From JAICMB01 sp963838885 (GTDB lineage Bacteria; Acidobacteriota; Terriglobia; Bryobacterales; Bryobacteraceae), in NCBI GenBank assembly GCA_963838885.1, contig CAWITB010000053.1, positions 19,713-83,712 on the forward strand: a stretch of 64,000 nucleotides of DNA. Reading direction: 5' to 3'. Made by a program: the position numbers and the translations under genes. Positions 1-9,185 of this stretch are shown piece by piece. Under the pieces are notes generated by a model, which saw only the letters and a list, made by a program, of their open reading frames with translations, was not told the origin of the DNA and searched no databases. The first letter of the stretch is position 1. Each line of letters starts with the position of its first letter.

Positions 1-1
1 C

Positions 2-469
2 CACATTACGACGGGCGCCGGCAACGACATCGAGCGCGCCACGGAGATGGCCCGCAAAATGGTCTGTGAATGGGGCATGAGCGAGCTTGGGCCCATGAGC
101 TTCGGCAAGAAGGAAGAGCAGATTTTCCTCGGCCGCGAGATCGCGCAGCATCGCGATTACAGCGAAGCGACCGCGATTCGCATCGACGAGCAGGTCCGCA
201 AGCTCGTCGAAAACGCGTATTCGGAAGCTCGCCAGATTATTGAAGAACGCTCCGGGGCCATGGTCCGCATCGCGGAAGCGCTGCTGGAGCGCGAAGTTCT
301 CGACGGCGCCGAGGTCCGAAAACTGATCGAGGGCGAGGAATTGGCGCCCATGCCTGCTACAACGGGCAAGCCGCCGCGCAGTCCGGAACCCGATAAGCCG
401 GCGGTTCGCCCCGAAGGCGGCCACCCCCTGCCTGGTCTGCTCGGCGGCGAGCGGCCCGCGCCGGCGTAG
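2..469 (+). CDS. ftsH: ATP-dependent zinc metalloprotease FtsH, C-terminal end (partial)
   Basis: This is the last ~155 residues of FtsH, the membrane-anchored AAA+ zinc protease that degrades misfolded membrane proteins and short-lived cytosolic regulators. The reading frame is open from base 2, and the visible segment begins inside the peptidase-domain helix with the family signature TTGAGNDIERAT, followed by MARKMVCEWGMS and a helix-rich stretch ending around KLIEGEEL. The last ~45 residues are a proline/glycine-rich tail, normal for FtsH. The AAA module and the HExxH zinc site lie upstream of the window. The stop codon abuts the next start (TAGATG), so the downstream phosphatase is probably co-transcribed and translationally coupled. 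Confidence 0.95.
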   Translation, partial: HITTGAGNDIERATEMARKMVCEWGMSELGPMSFGKKEEQIFLGREIAQHRDYSEATAIRIDEQVRKLVENAYSEARQIIEERSGAMVRIAEALLEREVLDGAEVRKLIEGEELAPMPATTGKPPRSPEPDKPAVRPEGGHPLPGLLGGERPAPA

Positions 470-1639
470 ATGGTTGCCGAGTCGATCCCGGCATTTCCGG
501 TTTATCTATTCGACGTCGACGGCACGCTGGTTGACTCCGCTTGCGACATTTGCGGGGCCATCCAGGAAGTGCTCGGCGCCAACCAGCGCGGTGATATCTC
601 CGACGCTCTGCTGCGCCGCTACATCGGGCGGCATCTTCTCGATCTTTTCCAGGATCTCTTTCCCGGCCACAATGCCCAGCAGATCGAGGAAATGATTGTT
701 CATTACCGCAAGGCTTATCCGGCGCGCAATCACGCGATGACGCAATGTTATGCGGGCGTCCCCGAGATGCTCGCCTCCCTGCGCGGCCGGAAATCGACGG
801 CGACGACGAAGGGAACTCCCATGACGCGGCTGATGCTGGAAAAATTCGCGCTGCTGCCGTACTTCGATCACGTGCAAGGTACAGACGGGTTTGCGGCTAA
901 GCCCGCCCCGGACGTTATCTTCGCGTCTTTAGACGTGTTCGGAGCCGAGCCTCGGGACTGCCTGCTCGTGGGAGACGCGCCAGCCGACATGGAAGCCGGA
1001 CGACGCGCGGGCGTGAAGACCTGCGCCGTTCTGTACGGCTATGGCGCGCGAGAGGAACTGCTAAGGTGGGAACCCGATTACGCGATCGAGCATCCCGGTG
1101 AGTTGGAAGTGGGCGGAGATGCGCGGCGGGCTCTGGATATCTTGAAAGATGTACCGAAGATCGAGCACGAACTGGTCCACGCTGAGGCTCGCCAGTTCGG
1201 GGTGAATAAAATTCAACGTATAGAGTGGAACGAGACCGGAGAGAAGGTTTATATGCGCGCATGGCGAGATTGCGTCGAGCGGCATGCGCCGGTCTTGCGC
1301 GGCATCACGCCGGCGGAGCTCGCTTCCGTAGCGAAGGACGCTTCAGCTTTCGGATACCGGCTGTTGCGTACTCCCGGGTTTCTGCCAAGCCGTGAGCAGA
1401 GGTCTTCCTATGCGTCCCTTGTGCTCGCGGCGGCTTTGTGCGTCGCTTTGCACCGATCTGGGTGGAAGCTGACTTACTTTGCTGCCGGCGATGCAAGAAG
1501 CTTCCAAATGGAAGAGGAGAGCATTAAGCCATTTGACGTAATCGCCAAACTTGCAGCGGGAACGTTGCTGGAATCCGAATGGCGGGCGCGTTGCGAGGTG
1601 TTGGGCATCGGGATGTTGGACCTCGGTTGTGTCGCGTGA
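470..1639 (+). CDS. HAD-family phosphatase with unexplained C-terminal extension
   Basis: Residues 1 to about 215 form a HAD-like hydrolase of the phosphoglycolate phosphatase type: motif I DVDGT at residues 15-19, a helical cap, a lysine in the AAKPAPDV segment and motif IV GDAPADMEAG. Such enzymes dephosphorylate small metabolites; the substrate cannot be told from sequence. The typical family length is ~220 residues, but this ORF runs to 389. Residues ~225-389 (EHELVHAEARQFGVNKI onward, ending LDLGCVA) match nothing I recognise. The start ATG follows the ftsH stop directly. The extension could be a genuine second domain or a downstream gene joined by an indel. Confidence 0.8.
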   Translation: MVAESIPAFPVYLFDVDGTLVDSACDICGAIQEVLGANQRGDISDALLRRYIGRHLLDLFQDLFPGHNAQQIEEMIVHYRKAYPARNHAMTQCYAGVPEMLASLRGRKSTATTKGTPMTRLMLEKFALLPYFDHVQGTDGFAAKPAPDVIFASLDVFGAEPRDCLLVGDAPADMEAGRRAGVKTCAVLYGYGAREELLRWEPDYAIEHPGELEVGGDARRALDILKDVPKIEHELVHAEARQFGVNKIQRIEWNETGEKVYMRAWRDCVERHAPVLRGITPAELASVAKDASAFGYRLLRTPGFLPSREQRSSYASLVLAAALCVALHRSGWKLTYFAAGDARSFQMEEESIKPFDVIAKLAAGTLLESEWRARCEVLGIGMLDLGCVA

Positions 1640-1691
1640 AGGTGACGGACAACCGCTCGTGAATTCGCGAAAAACAGAAGCTCAGGGGCAT

Positions 1692-2053
1692 TCACGCGTA
1701 CTCTATCAGCTCCATGAAGCCATAATCCATGTGCATCTCCTGGTGGCAGTGGAACAGCGTCGCGCCGGGATTGCTCGCGATCAGCTCGGCCTCGATAACT
1801 TTGTTGGGCTGCACGACCACAACGTCTTTTCGTACGCCTGAGGTTGGCACGCCTTCCACTTTCGCCAATTCAAACGTGTGCCGATGCAAGTGCACGGGAT
1901 GCGCTTCGTCGCCGCGGTTGTCGGATAGCAACCGGTAGCGGTCATCCGACTTTATGTGAATCTGATCGGTCTTGGGGTAAGACTTGCCGTTGATTGTCCA
2001 CTTGTCGACCCAATGTGACTGGCAATACGGGCCGTTAAAGCGGAGCGGTCTTG
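1692..2053 (-). pseudogene. Multicopper oxidase, C-terminal remnant
   Basis: Read on the minus strand this gives a continuous ~120-residue stretch with the copper-binding signatures of the last cupredoxin domain of a multicopper oxidase: HPVHLHRHTFEL and, near the end, FHCHQEMHMDYGFM, the HCH block that bridges type 1 and trinuclear copper. The frame extends upstream of any start codon (WTINGKSYPK, IHIKSDDRYRLL) and stops being recognisable at ~2053, where the BrnA gene begins. The N-terminal two domains are missing, so this is a truncated, presumably non-functional copy cut at the toxin-antitoxin module. Confidence 0.8.
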
Positions 2054-2055
2054 GC

Positions 2056-2376
2056 CTATTTCCGGTGTTTCGGCATGTTCTCGCGCAACACCCGATTGAT
2101 GTAGGTCTGCCAGCCCTTGCCCTCCTGCCTGTAGGCTTCCAGCACGTCCTGGTCTATGCGTAGGGTCTGATTCACCTTGCGCTCCTGTTCGTCCTTCGCC
2201 GGTCGTCCCCTGCGGCCGCGGCGCAGCAATTCTTGGGTGGCCTTCTTACCGAAAAGCTCGGTCAAAACCTCCGGCGCGGGCCGGGCGCGGCGCAGTTCCT
2301 CCGGCGTAATCTCCGGGTTTTCCTCGTCAATGAGTTCGGGATTCGGGGTCTTGTCGCTGTGCTTCTTGCCTTTCAT
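2056..2376 (-). CDS. brnA: BrnA-type antitoxin
   Basis: This is a 106-residue protein of the BrnA family, the DNA-binding antitoxin of type II BrnT/BrnA modules. The N-terminal half is charged with the family pattern ENPEITPEELRRARPA; the C-terminal half carries a ribbon-helix-helix-like segment (KVNQTLRIDQDVLEAY followed by GWQTYINRVLREN). It overlaps the 3' end of brnT by 50 bp, the standard toxin-first order. BrnA normally neutralises BrnT by direct contact and represses the shared promoter. The gene ends next to a truncated multicopper oxidase, suggesting the module sits at an insertion junction. Confidence 0.88.
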   Translation of the reverse strand: MKGKKHSDKTPNPELIDEENPEITPEELRRARPAPEVLTELFGKKATQELLRRGRRGRPAKDEQERKVNQTLRIDQDVLEAYRQEGKGWQTYINRVLRENMPKHRK

Positions 2377-2629
2377 ACATCAGTTCCTCTTTCCGGTTAG
2401 CCTTTCTGAAGCTGATGACGCGGATGGCGTCATCTCGCTTGGTGACTACGGCGACATGCAGGCGCTCGTCGAGCAAACCAAAGATGCGAAAGCGCTGCTC
2501 GCCATATTCCCGCCGCCTGTCCTCGACCATGAGCGCGGAGACCCAGTCAATATTGGCCAACCGCTCGAACGAAAGCCCGCGCTGTGCGATGTTGCGCCCG
2601 TTTTTGGCCGGGTCGAAGTCAATCTCCAT
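2327..2629 (-). CDS. brnT: BrnT-type ribonuclease toxin
   Basis: A 100-residue protein of the BrnT family, RelE-like mRNA endonuclease toxins that inhibit translation when free. Visible family features are the N-terminal FDPAKNGRNIAQRGLSFE (in which the toxin aligns its substrate), the central ALMVEDRRREYGEQRF and the C-terminal RVISFRKANRKEE. The usual fold and length (~95 residues) are matched. It precedes and overlaps brnA, so both are made from one transcript that BrnA should autoregulate. The last ~15 residues, in the overlap, diverge from the core. Confidence 0.9.
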   Translation of the reverse strand: MEIDFDPAKNGRNIAQRGLSFERLANIDWVSALMVEDRRREYGEQRFRIFGLLDERLHVAVVTKRDDAIRVISFRKANRKEELMYERQEAQRQDPESRTH

Positions 2630-3386
2630 TTGCTTTATTTGCTACAGCAAGAAATAACACAAGTCAAGAATATTTGCAGTAGCATTAATTCCCGTGTTAC
2701 CGGCTGCGCGGATTGACGCTACTTTCTCAGCCGCGCGCGTCGCCTGGCCGATGTCTTAATCATGGCCGTTCTCCTTCGCCTTCGTGGATATTTCCATGAC
2801 CCGGTCGGCTGTTTCTTCGGGCGTGCGCTTGAACGGGTCAATGGCGATGCAGCAAAACGTGAAATCCGCAGTGCTGCGCTTTTACCGCCGCGCGTGGATT
2901 CCGGTGCGCCTGCCAAGCAGCGCTCATAGCTGGGCCGCGCTTTGCGGCGTGGTTCAGAACATCGAAGGGGGATGCCGATTGCGCCGGTTTCGACGGGGGC
3001 CGGGCTAGCAGTCCCATGCTTTCAAGCTGCGCCCGGCTCATCATAGGGCCGGGGTGCGCATCCTCAACGGTCAAGACGGGGAAATCTGCTTTGTACTTGC
3101 GCTTGTAGTTGCCGGTTCCGGCCATCCGCACGGAACCGCTGGCGGAAAGGTCGGCTCCCGTTCCCCGCTTCAGGCGGCTGGTAAATTCGCGGTCGCCCCG
3201 GCGAGGTTCCGTTATAGCCGATCGTTTTCACGGCCTGTCCAGGCGCGATCTCGACCGACACCGGCCCGATGCGTGAAGTCGTTCTTCGGAGCGCGGGAAA
3301 GGTCCGTCACCTCATGATATTCACGATTGTACGCCGAGCGGGCCCGATTGTATGCCCAAGCGGCGGCGTTTGGGACAATAGAACTT
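2630..3386. other. Gap between brnT and uvrB; no gene recognised
   Basis: About 750 bases hold only short open frames on the minus strand. The best (2838-3131, 97 codons) contains KADFPVLTVEDAHPGPMMSR and looks coding in its first half. A frame overlapping it at 2719-2916 and another at 3064-3261 might be parts of the same gene split by indels. I do not recognise a family. Nothing in it resembles an RNA gene. Confidence 0.4.
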
Positions 3387-5406
3387 ATGGGGTTTCATCT
3401 GACGGTCGATTACCGTCCGCGGGGCGATCAGGGCGCCGCTATCGAGCAGCTTTTTCGCGGCGTTCTGGACGGTGAGAAGCACCAGGTCCTGCTCGGCGTA
3501 ACGGGGTCGGGCAAGACGTTTTCGATGGCGAAGGTGATCGAAAAGGCGGGCCGCCCAGCGCTGGTGCTGGCGCACAACAAGACGCTGGCGGCGCAGCTCT
3601 ATCACGAGTTCAAGACGTTTTTTCCATCGAACGCGGTGGAATATTTCGTGAGCTACTACGATTACTACCAGCCCGAAGCGTACATCCCGTCCGGCGATAT
3701 TTATATCGAAAAAGAAGCGACCATCAACGACGAGCTGGACAAATTGCGGCTGGCCGCCACCAAGTCGCTTTTCGAGCGGCGCGATTGCGTGATCGTCGCG
3801 AGCGTCAGTTGCATTTATGGGTTAGGCTCGCCGGAAGCGTACTACGGGATGCTGTTGATGCTCGAAAAGGGCCAGAAAATTACGCGCGAGCAGATCACCT
3901 CCAAGCTGGTAGAGATCCTGTACGAGCGCAGCAACAGCGATTTCCGCCGCGGCACGTTTCGCGTGCGCGGAGACGTGATCGAGGTGTTTCCGACCTATGA
4001 CGATTACGCCTATCGCATTGAACTATGGGGCGATGAAGTGGCAGGTTTGACGCAGGTCGATCCGCTGCTGGGACAGGTGCGCCACACCTATCTGCGTCTG
4101 CCGATCTATCCCAAAACGCATTACGTGATGACGCGGGAAACGCGCGAGAAGGCGTTGAAAAGCATCGAAGAAGAGCTGCTCGCATGGCATCCGGAGCTTG
4201 AAAAACAGGGCAAGGTCGTCGAAGCGCAGCGCCTGTATCAGCGCACCATGTTCGATCTGGAGATGATCCGGCAGATCGGATACTGCCACGGAATCGAGAA
4301 TTATTCGAGGCATTTCTCGGGCCGCTTGCCGGGCGAGGCTCCGCCGACGCTGCTCGATTACCTGCCTCACGATCATTTGCTTTTCATCGATGAGAGCCAT
4401 CAGACCGTTCCACAGTTGCAAGGCATGTATCATGGCGACCGCTCGCGCAAGAACGTTCTGGTCGATTACGGATTCCGGCTTCCCAGCGCGCGGGACAACC
4501 GGCCGTTGACGTTCGAGGAATTCGAAAATCGGGTGAACCAGGCGATTTACGTTTCCGCCACGCCGGGGCCCTACGAGCTGACGAAATCGTCGGGCGTGGT
4601 GGTGGAGCAGATCATCCGGCCGACGGGGCTGGTCGATCCAGCGGTCGAGATCCGGCCCATCAAAGGACAGGTCGACGATCTGCTGAACGAGATCCGGCTG
4701 CGCACCGAACGGAACGAACGGGTGCTGGTGACGACGCTGACGAAGCGCATGTCGGAGGATCTGGCCGAGTATTACGCCGAAGTGGGCGTGCGTTGCGCGT
4801 ATTTGCATTCGGAAGTGACCACGCTCGACCGCATTAAGATTTTGCGGGACCTGCGGCGCGGCGAATTCGATGCGCTGATCGGGGTCAATCTGCTGCGCGA
4901 AGGGCTGGATCTTGCCGGAGGTTTCGCTGGTGGCGGTGCTCGACGCCGATAAGGAGGGTTTTCTGCGTTCCTCGGGATCGCTGATCCAGACCATGGGCCG
5001 CGCCGCCCGCAACTTGAACGGCAGGGCGATTTTATATGCCGACGTGATGACGCAGAGTATGCGCCGGGCGATTGATGAAACGACCCGGCGGCGCAGGATT
5101 CAGGAACAATACAACGAGGACAACCACATTGTTCCGCAATCGATCGTCAAGCCGATCGATATGACGCTGGTCGCGATCGCGGAGGCCGACTACGTCACGG
5201 TACCTGTCGAGCCGGAAGATCCGGTCGCGGAAATGACGTTCGAGGAACGCCAAAAATTCCTCCACGATCTGGAAGAAACGATGCGCGAGGCCGCCAAAAA
5301 ATTCGATTTTAAAAAGGCGGCGGCCATTCGCGATCGCATCAAGGCGTTAAAGACGCCGGGATTTCATGAAGAAGCGGCCGCAAGTAGCGCTGGTCTGCGC
5401 GGGTAA
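3387..5406 (+). CDS. uvrB: UvrABC system protein B (one frameshift)
   Basis: UvrB is the helicase-like damage-verification subunit of nucleotide excision repair, working with UvrA and UvrC. The ATG at 3387 gives the family N-terminus. Walker A GVTGSGKT lies at residues 37-44, the beta-hairpin that probes damaged DNA includes YYDYYQPEAY at ~90-99, and the DESH box is at FIDESHQT. The frame breaks at ~4914: the conserved LREGLDLPEVSL is split by one extra base in the CTTGCCG context, and the second frame then runs from PEVSLVAVLDADKEGF to the C-terminal UVR motif (FEERQKFLHDLEETM). Every conserved block is present, so the break is probably a sequence error. The 3' end overlaps the next ORF by 41 bp. 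Confidence 0.93.
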
Positions 5407-6145
5407 TCTTAGCGGCAGCCCCATTCTCGCCTTTCCGGGCCTGCCCGAACAGCTGGGTCCGGTCATGTCCTCTTCGCTTCGCTTGGCGAGCCGCATTGTC
5501 CATACGCTCCGCGCCGGATCGCCCGTGAACAACTACGAGGCGTTCGCGGAGTCAAAGCTGGTCCTGATAGCCGAGCCCGACGCCGGCATAGCCGATACCG
5601 TTCGCGCGCTTGCGGATGCAGGACTGCATTGGGAGGGCAAATGCGTGGTTTTGTGCAGCGCGGCGCTCGAGAGCGAGCGTTTGGGCGTGCTGGCGGAGTG
5701 CGGCGCCGCGATCGCATCCTTGTGCAATATCCCGGATCTTGAGGTCCCGGCAATTTTGGTGGAAGGCGACCGGACCGCGATGGCGGCGCTGCGGCCGCTG
5801 GCACGCCAAGGCGCGCCCCTGCTGATGCATGTGCCGGCGTCCCGCAAGAGGTTTTACCTCGCGGCGGAGGCGTGCGCGGGCCCGCTGCTAGCGGCGATTT
5901 TGCTCCGCACGGATGAATATTTGCAGCTGGCCGGCGTGGGGGCCGCGAACGCGGCGCACATTCTGCGTGGCCGCACCGGGAAGACGCTGCGGGCCTTTCT
6001 GAAGTCGGGGCGAGGTCCGCAAGAGCCCGAACTGGAGCGCGAGCTGGCAGCGCTGGCGGCGCTCGACCCGGACATCGCCGATTCCTTGCAACGGATCGCC
6101 GCGCTGACGACTCAAAAAACGAAGCGATCGCAGGCTATGCGCTAG
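5366..6145 (+). CDS. Rossmann-like / DUF2520 protein
   Basis: This 259-residue protein starts with an NAD(P)-binding-like segment (VALVCAGNLSGSP) and ends in an alpha-helical domain, the arrangement of the Rossmann-like plus DUF2520 family, distant relatives of ketopantoate and 6-phosphogluconate reductases. The glycine motif is less regular than a classic GxGxxG, so nucleotide binding is inferred. No substrate is known for this family. The start overlaps the uvrB 3' end by 41 bp in another frame, and the two genes are likely co-transcribed. In other bacteria this family often neighbours pantothenate genes, but none is visible here. Confidence 0.72.
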   Translation: MKKRPQVALVCAGNLSGSPILAFPGLPEQLGPVMSSSLRLASRIVHTLRAGSPVNNYEAFAESKLVLIAEPDAGIADTVRALADAGLHWEGKCVVLCSAALESERLGVLAECGAAIASLCNIPDLEVPAILVEGDRTAMAALRPLARQGAPLLMHVPASRKRFYLAAEACAGPLLAAILLRTDEYLQLAGVGAANAAHILRGRTGKTLRAFLKSGRGPQEPELERELAALAALDPDIADSLQRIAALTTQKTKRSQAMR

Positions 6146-6209
6146 TTTCTCGGAACCTTCGTCCTGCACGCAGCGTATACAAAACAAGTCTTAGCAAGTG
6201 GAGGCATTT

Positions 6210-6677
6210 ATGCGCGCCGTCCTATTCTCGCTAGCTGTTGGACTGCTGACATTTCCCGGCTCTCTGTGCGCCGCTCCGAAGCTATCGTGCGACTCGAATG
6301 AGGGCGCCAGGCTTTCAACCACGCAGACTTTATCGTTCGACCCCGATGGCGTGATCCAGATCGAGCAGTCGTTCGGCGACCTGGAGATTGAAGGATGGGA
6401 CCGCGCCGAAGTAGAAATTACGACCATTCACCACAGCTTGGCGAGCCGGTCGATGACGCTGACGGCGCTGAAGCAGGGTGAAGACCGGCTGAAGATCTCG
6501 ACCGGGCGGGCGGAGCGCGGCGGCACGGGGCTGCAATATATTATCAAGGCTCCCGCAAGGGCCACGCTGGTGTTGCACCACCACGCCGGCGGCATCAAAT
6601 TCGCGCACTTCGCGGGGGATGTCGAGGTGAGCCAGCCATCCAAGGGCGAGGCGGGAAGCCGCAACATAAAATGGTGA
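6210..6677 (+). CDS. Exported DUF4097-like (putative adhesin-fold) protein, 3' end broken
   Basis: The ATG at 6210 has a GGAGG six bases upstream and opens with a clear signal peptide (MRAVLFSLAVGLLTFPGSLCA). The mature part has the repetitive beta pattern of DUF4097/adhesin-like proteins (IQIEQSFGDLEIEGWDRAEVEI, then LHHHAGGIKFAHFAGDVEVS), normally a right-handed beta-helix-like scaffold outside the inner membrane. It stops abruptly after GEAGSRNIKW, where the repeats would usually continue, so the C-terminus is probably lost to an indel or deletion. No function is assigned to the family. Confidence 0.65.
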   Translation: MRAVLFSLAVGLLTFPGSLCAAPKLSCDSNEGARLSTTQTLSFDPDGVIQIEQSFGDLEIEGWDRAEVEITTIHHSLASRSMTLTALKQGEDRLKISTGRAERGGTGLQYIIKAPARATLVLHHHAGGIKFAHFAGDVEVSQPSKGEAGSRNIKW

Positions 6678-7007
6678 TTCCGTCCGGGGTATTGTGCCCA
6701 ACTCGGGTTGAGCCTGGAAACCGATGCTGAAGGTGTGAAGTACGCGCCGAGAATGCTCGCGGATTACGCGGAAATAGGGCGCATGACGGATTTCAGTTCT
6801 GACGAGAAAATGCTCAAATTCCGGAGTTGTTTAAGCACGCGTGTACGACGAAGAATCCTTTTTCATTAGCGATGAAGCGGCAGCCTGGGATTTTTCTATG
6901 GCCATGGAAGCTGCTGCCACGGCTCAAATACATCTCGCAAAAGCGGCGGACAGCGGTAGCAGCGCTGTATGCTGGAGCCCGCTCGTACGAAATGAAATTT
7001 CCGTTGT
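6678..7007. other. Gap; nothing recognised
   Basis: About 330 bases separate the broken exported protein from vapC. Short open frames exist on both strands but none has a recognisable family or a convincing ribosome binding site. It may be decayed 3' sequence of the exported protein. Confidence 0.4.
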
Positions 7008-7445
7008 TCATGGCGCGCATATCTTCGGTTGCAGAGCGGCCGGCGCCAACTGTCTGAAGTCCCCGAGATTGAACGTGTAAATTCGCTCCACCGCGCACTT
7101 TGCGGCGCAGCGTAGCAGCAGGGCGTCGTAGATTTTCGCGCCGGTCCATCCGCCGCTTGCCATCGCGTTCAGGGCTTCCAGGTAGTCCGTCTTATCGAGC
7201 GATATGACCTCGAAATGCGGCAGGATGTTGCTGGAGATGATGCGTGCCGCCTCAACCGGGTGTATCCGCGGCTGAACCGGGAGGCGCGTGAGCGCGGCAA
7301 ACAGTTCCGCCATCGAGTGCATGCCTATAAACCCCTTGTCCTGCCCCGCGGCTACGCGCAGCAGCGCAGACCGGGCTTGCGCGTAATGTGGATGGCTTTG
7401 CTCCGAGCCCGCAACGAGAACTGTCGTGTCGAAGAAAATATCCAA
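7008..7445 (-). CDS. vapC: PIN-domain ribonuclease toxin VapC
   Basis: A 145-residue PIN-domain protein. The acidic residues that bind Mg2+ are visible: D6 in IFFDTTVL, a glutamate in GMHSMAELFAAL, and two more aspartates in WTGAKIYDALLL and YTFNLGDFRQL. VapC toxins cleave specific RNAs (tRNA or rRNA) and arrest growth. It follows vapB with only a 4-bp gap, the standard antitoxin-first VapBC order, so the two are one transcript that VapB represses. Length and motifs look intact. Confidence 0.92.
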   Translation of the reverse strand: MDIFFDTTVLVAGSEQSHPHYAQARSALLRVAAGQDKGFIGMHSMAELFAALTRLPVQPRIHPVEAARIISSNILPHFEVISLDKTDYLEALNAMASGGWTGAKIYDALLLRCAAKCAVERIYTFNLGDFRQLAPAALQPKICAP

Positions 7446-7449
7446 CTGG

Positions 7450-7710
7450 CTACGCTTTTATAAAGGATGCAATCCGCTCCTCGCGCACGTCCTCGAGTAT
7501 GCGCTCCCAGTTTGCCCCCGGCTCCGCCCTGCCCTGATGAACCCACAGACCATCGACCTTGATCATGGAAGGCCGTTGCTCGACTCGCTTAAGGAGCACG
7601 CCCTCCGGTTTCTCCACAGCCTCCAGCGCCGTGCCGGGCTTTAGGCCGAGCCTTTGACGGAGAGGCTTGGGAAGGACGATCCGGCCCGCCTTATCGATCT
7701 TCAGCTCCAT
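7450..7710 (-). CDS. vapB: AbrB/SpoVT-type antitoxin VapB
   Basis: The N-terminus MELKIDKAGRIVLPKPLRQR is a swapped-hairpin AbrB-type DNA-binding domain, used by VapB and MazE antitoxins. I chose the ATG at 7710, 36 bases inside the longest frame, because family members begin with this strand. The C-terminal half (LWVHQGRAEPGANWERILED) should wrap around the VapC active site. It lies 4 bp upstream of vapC. VapB-VapC complexes usually autorepress by binding inverted repeats near the start. Confidence 0.88.
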   Translation of the reverse strand: MELKIDKAGRIVLPKPLRQRLGLKPGTALEAVEKPEGVLLKRVEQRPSMIKVDGLWVHQGRAEPGANWERILEDVREERIASFIKA

Positions 7711-7755
7711 ACCATTTACAATGCCATATGCCATAAAGAATGGCAACAGCGCAAT

Positions 7756-8340
7756 TTAAATGGCTATACCAGCGCGCCACAGCGCATAGCCGACCGCCTG
7801 GCGGAAATAGAGCCAGCGCTCGCGCCAACCGCCCTGGCCGATGGAGGGGCGAGGCGATCCGTATACCTTCATCCCGCTGGCCTGCAGCATCTTCTTGACG
7901 CGATAAATGTGGTACCCGTCGCTGACCACGAGGGCCGATCTCAGGTTCATGCGGCGCATGATCTCACCCACTGCCACGATGCTTTGCGCGGTGCTCTCGC
8001 CTTCATTTTCAACCGTGATGGCCTCGGCTGGAACCCCATGGCGGGTGAGATAGCTGCGCGCCACGGCGCCTTCGGTAAATACGGGATCGCCGCCCGCGCC
8101 GCCGGTCGTGATGATGCGCGGCGCGAGGCCTTTGAGATAGAGAAAGAGGGCGTGATTCAGGCGCGCTTCGAGCACCGGCGAGGGGCGGCCGCGATACTCC
8201 GCCGCGCCGAGCACGACGATGGCGTCGGCGGAATGCTCTTCATCGACGGTGGATTCTTTCTGGATCTGGGCCGCGACATGCCCCAGGTAGCCCAGCGCCA
8301 CCGCAACGAGCAGTAGCGCCAAGCCAACGATCCATTTCAT
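7756..8340 (-). CDS. YdcF/DUF218 family membrane-anchored protein
   Basis: A ~194-residue protein beginning MKWIVGLALLLVAVALGYLG, a single N-terminal membrane anchor, followed by a DUF218 domain with the family's DAIVVLGAAEYRGRPSPVLEAR, IITTGGAGGDP, VENEGESTAQSIV and VVSDGYHIYRVKKM motifs. DUF218 proteins (YdcF, SanA, ElyC) act at the envelope; the SanA-like short form is linked to vancomycin sensitivity and barrier function, with no defined reaction. The ATG at 8340 was preferred over the longer frame because it starts directly at the hydrophobic anchor. Confidence 0.85.
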   Translation of the reverse strand: MKWIVGLALLLVAVALGYLGHVAAQIQKESTVDEEHSADAIVVLGAAEYRGRPSPVLEARLNHALFLYLKGLAPRIITTGGAGGDPVFTEGAVARSYLTRHGVPAEAITVENEGESTAQSIVAVGEIMRRMNLRSALVVSDGYHIYRVKKMLQASGMKVYGSPRPSIGQGGWRERWLYFRQAVGYALWRAGIAI

Positions 8341-8399
8341 GATAGATATGTCCGAAAGCCGAGGCGGACTTGGGCAGCGCAACGCCCACACCATATTGT

Positions 8400-9185
8400 A
8401 TGCAGGTACTCACCAGCGCGCGGAATCCGCTGCTCAAAGACGTGCGCCGCGCGGTGCTGCGCGGCGGTCTTACGGACCAGGGGCTATGCGTGGCGGAGGG
8501 GTTTCACCTGCTCGAAGAGGCGCTGCGCGGCGACTGCGAGATCCCGCAGGTTTTCGCGGCGGAAAACGTGCGCTCGGCGGTGGAGAGCCACGTGCGCGGG
8601 CTGAAGCACGTGCGCGTCACGGCTCTGTCCGAGGAGCTGTTCGACTCGCTGTCGACGACTGAGACGAGCCAGGGCGTGATCGCGTTAGTGCGGCCGCCGG
8701 CATGGACGCTGGAGCAGCTTTTCCGCGGGCGGACGCTGCTGGTCGTGGTGGATGGCTTGCAGGATCCCGGGAACGCCGGGGCCATCGTGCGCTCGGCGGA
8801 AGCGTTTGGAGCCACGGGCGTCGCACTGCTGAAGGGAGCGGTGAATCCGTATAATCCGAAGTGCCTGCGGGCGTCGGCAGGCTCGATGTTCCGGATGCCG
8901 CTGGTGGCCGGATTGGAGGAGCGTCTGCTGCTCGCCGCAATCGATCAGCGCAAGCTGGAGACGTATGCGCTGATGCCGGGCGGCTCGCTGGACGTTTCGC
9001 AGGCGTCGTTCGAGCGGCGTTGCGCGATCGTGGTGGGAAGCGAAGGGCGCGGAGTGAGCGAACGTCTGCGCGCGAAAGCAATTGATGTGCGCATTCCTAC
9101 CGTCGCGGTGGAGTCGTTGAATGCGGCATTGGCGGCGGGCATCGCGTTGTACGAAGCGAGGCGGCAAAGGATGAACCTCCCGTGA
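8400..9185 (+). CDS. SpoU/TrmH-family RNA 2'-O-methyltransferase
   Basis: This is a 261-residue SPOUT methyltransferase that transfers a methyl group from S-adenosylmethionine to a ribose 2'-OH in rRNA or tRNA. The N-terminal substrate-binding domain starts QVLTSARNPLLKDVRRA; the knotted catalytic domain shows motif 1 DGLQDPGNAGAIVRSAEAFG, motif 2 IVVGSEGRGVS and motif 3 IPTVAVESLNAALAAGIALYE. The ATG at 8400 starts at the conserved N-terminus. The stop overlaps the GTG of rarA (GTGA), so the two are translationally coupled. The exact RNA target cannot be inferred. Confidence 0.9.
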   Translation: MQVLTSARNPLLKDVRRAVLRGGLTDQGLCVAEGFHLLEEALRGDCEIPQVFAAENVRSAVESHVRGLKHVRVTALSEELFDSLSTTETSQGVIALVRPPAWTLEQLFRGRTLLVVVDGLQDPGNAGAIVRSAEAFGATGVALLKGAVNPYNPKCLRASAGSMFRMPLVAGLEERLLLAAIDQRKLETYALMPGGSLDVSQASFERRCAIVVGSEGRGVSERLRAKAIDVRIPTVAVESLNAALAAGIALYEARRQRMNLP

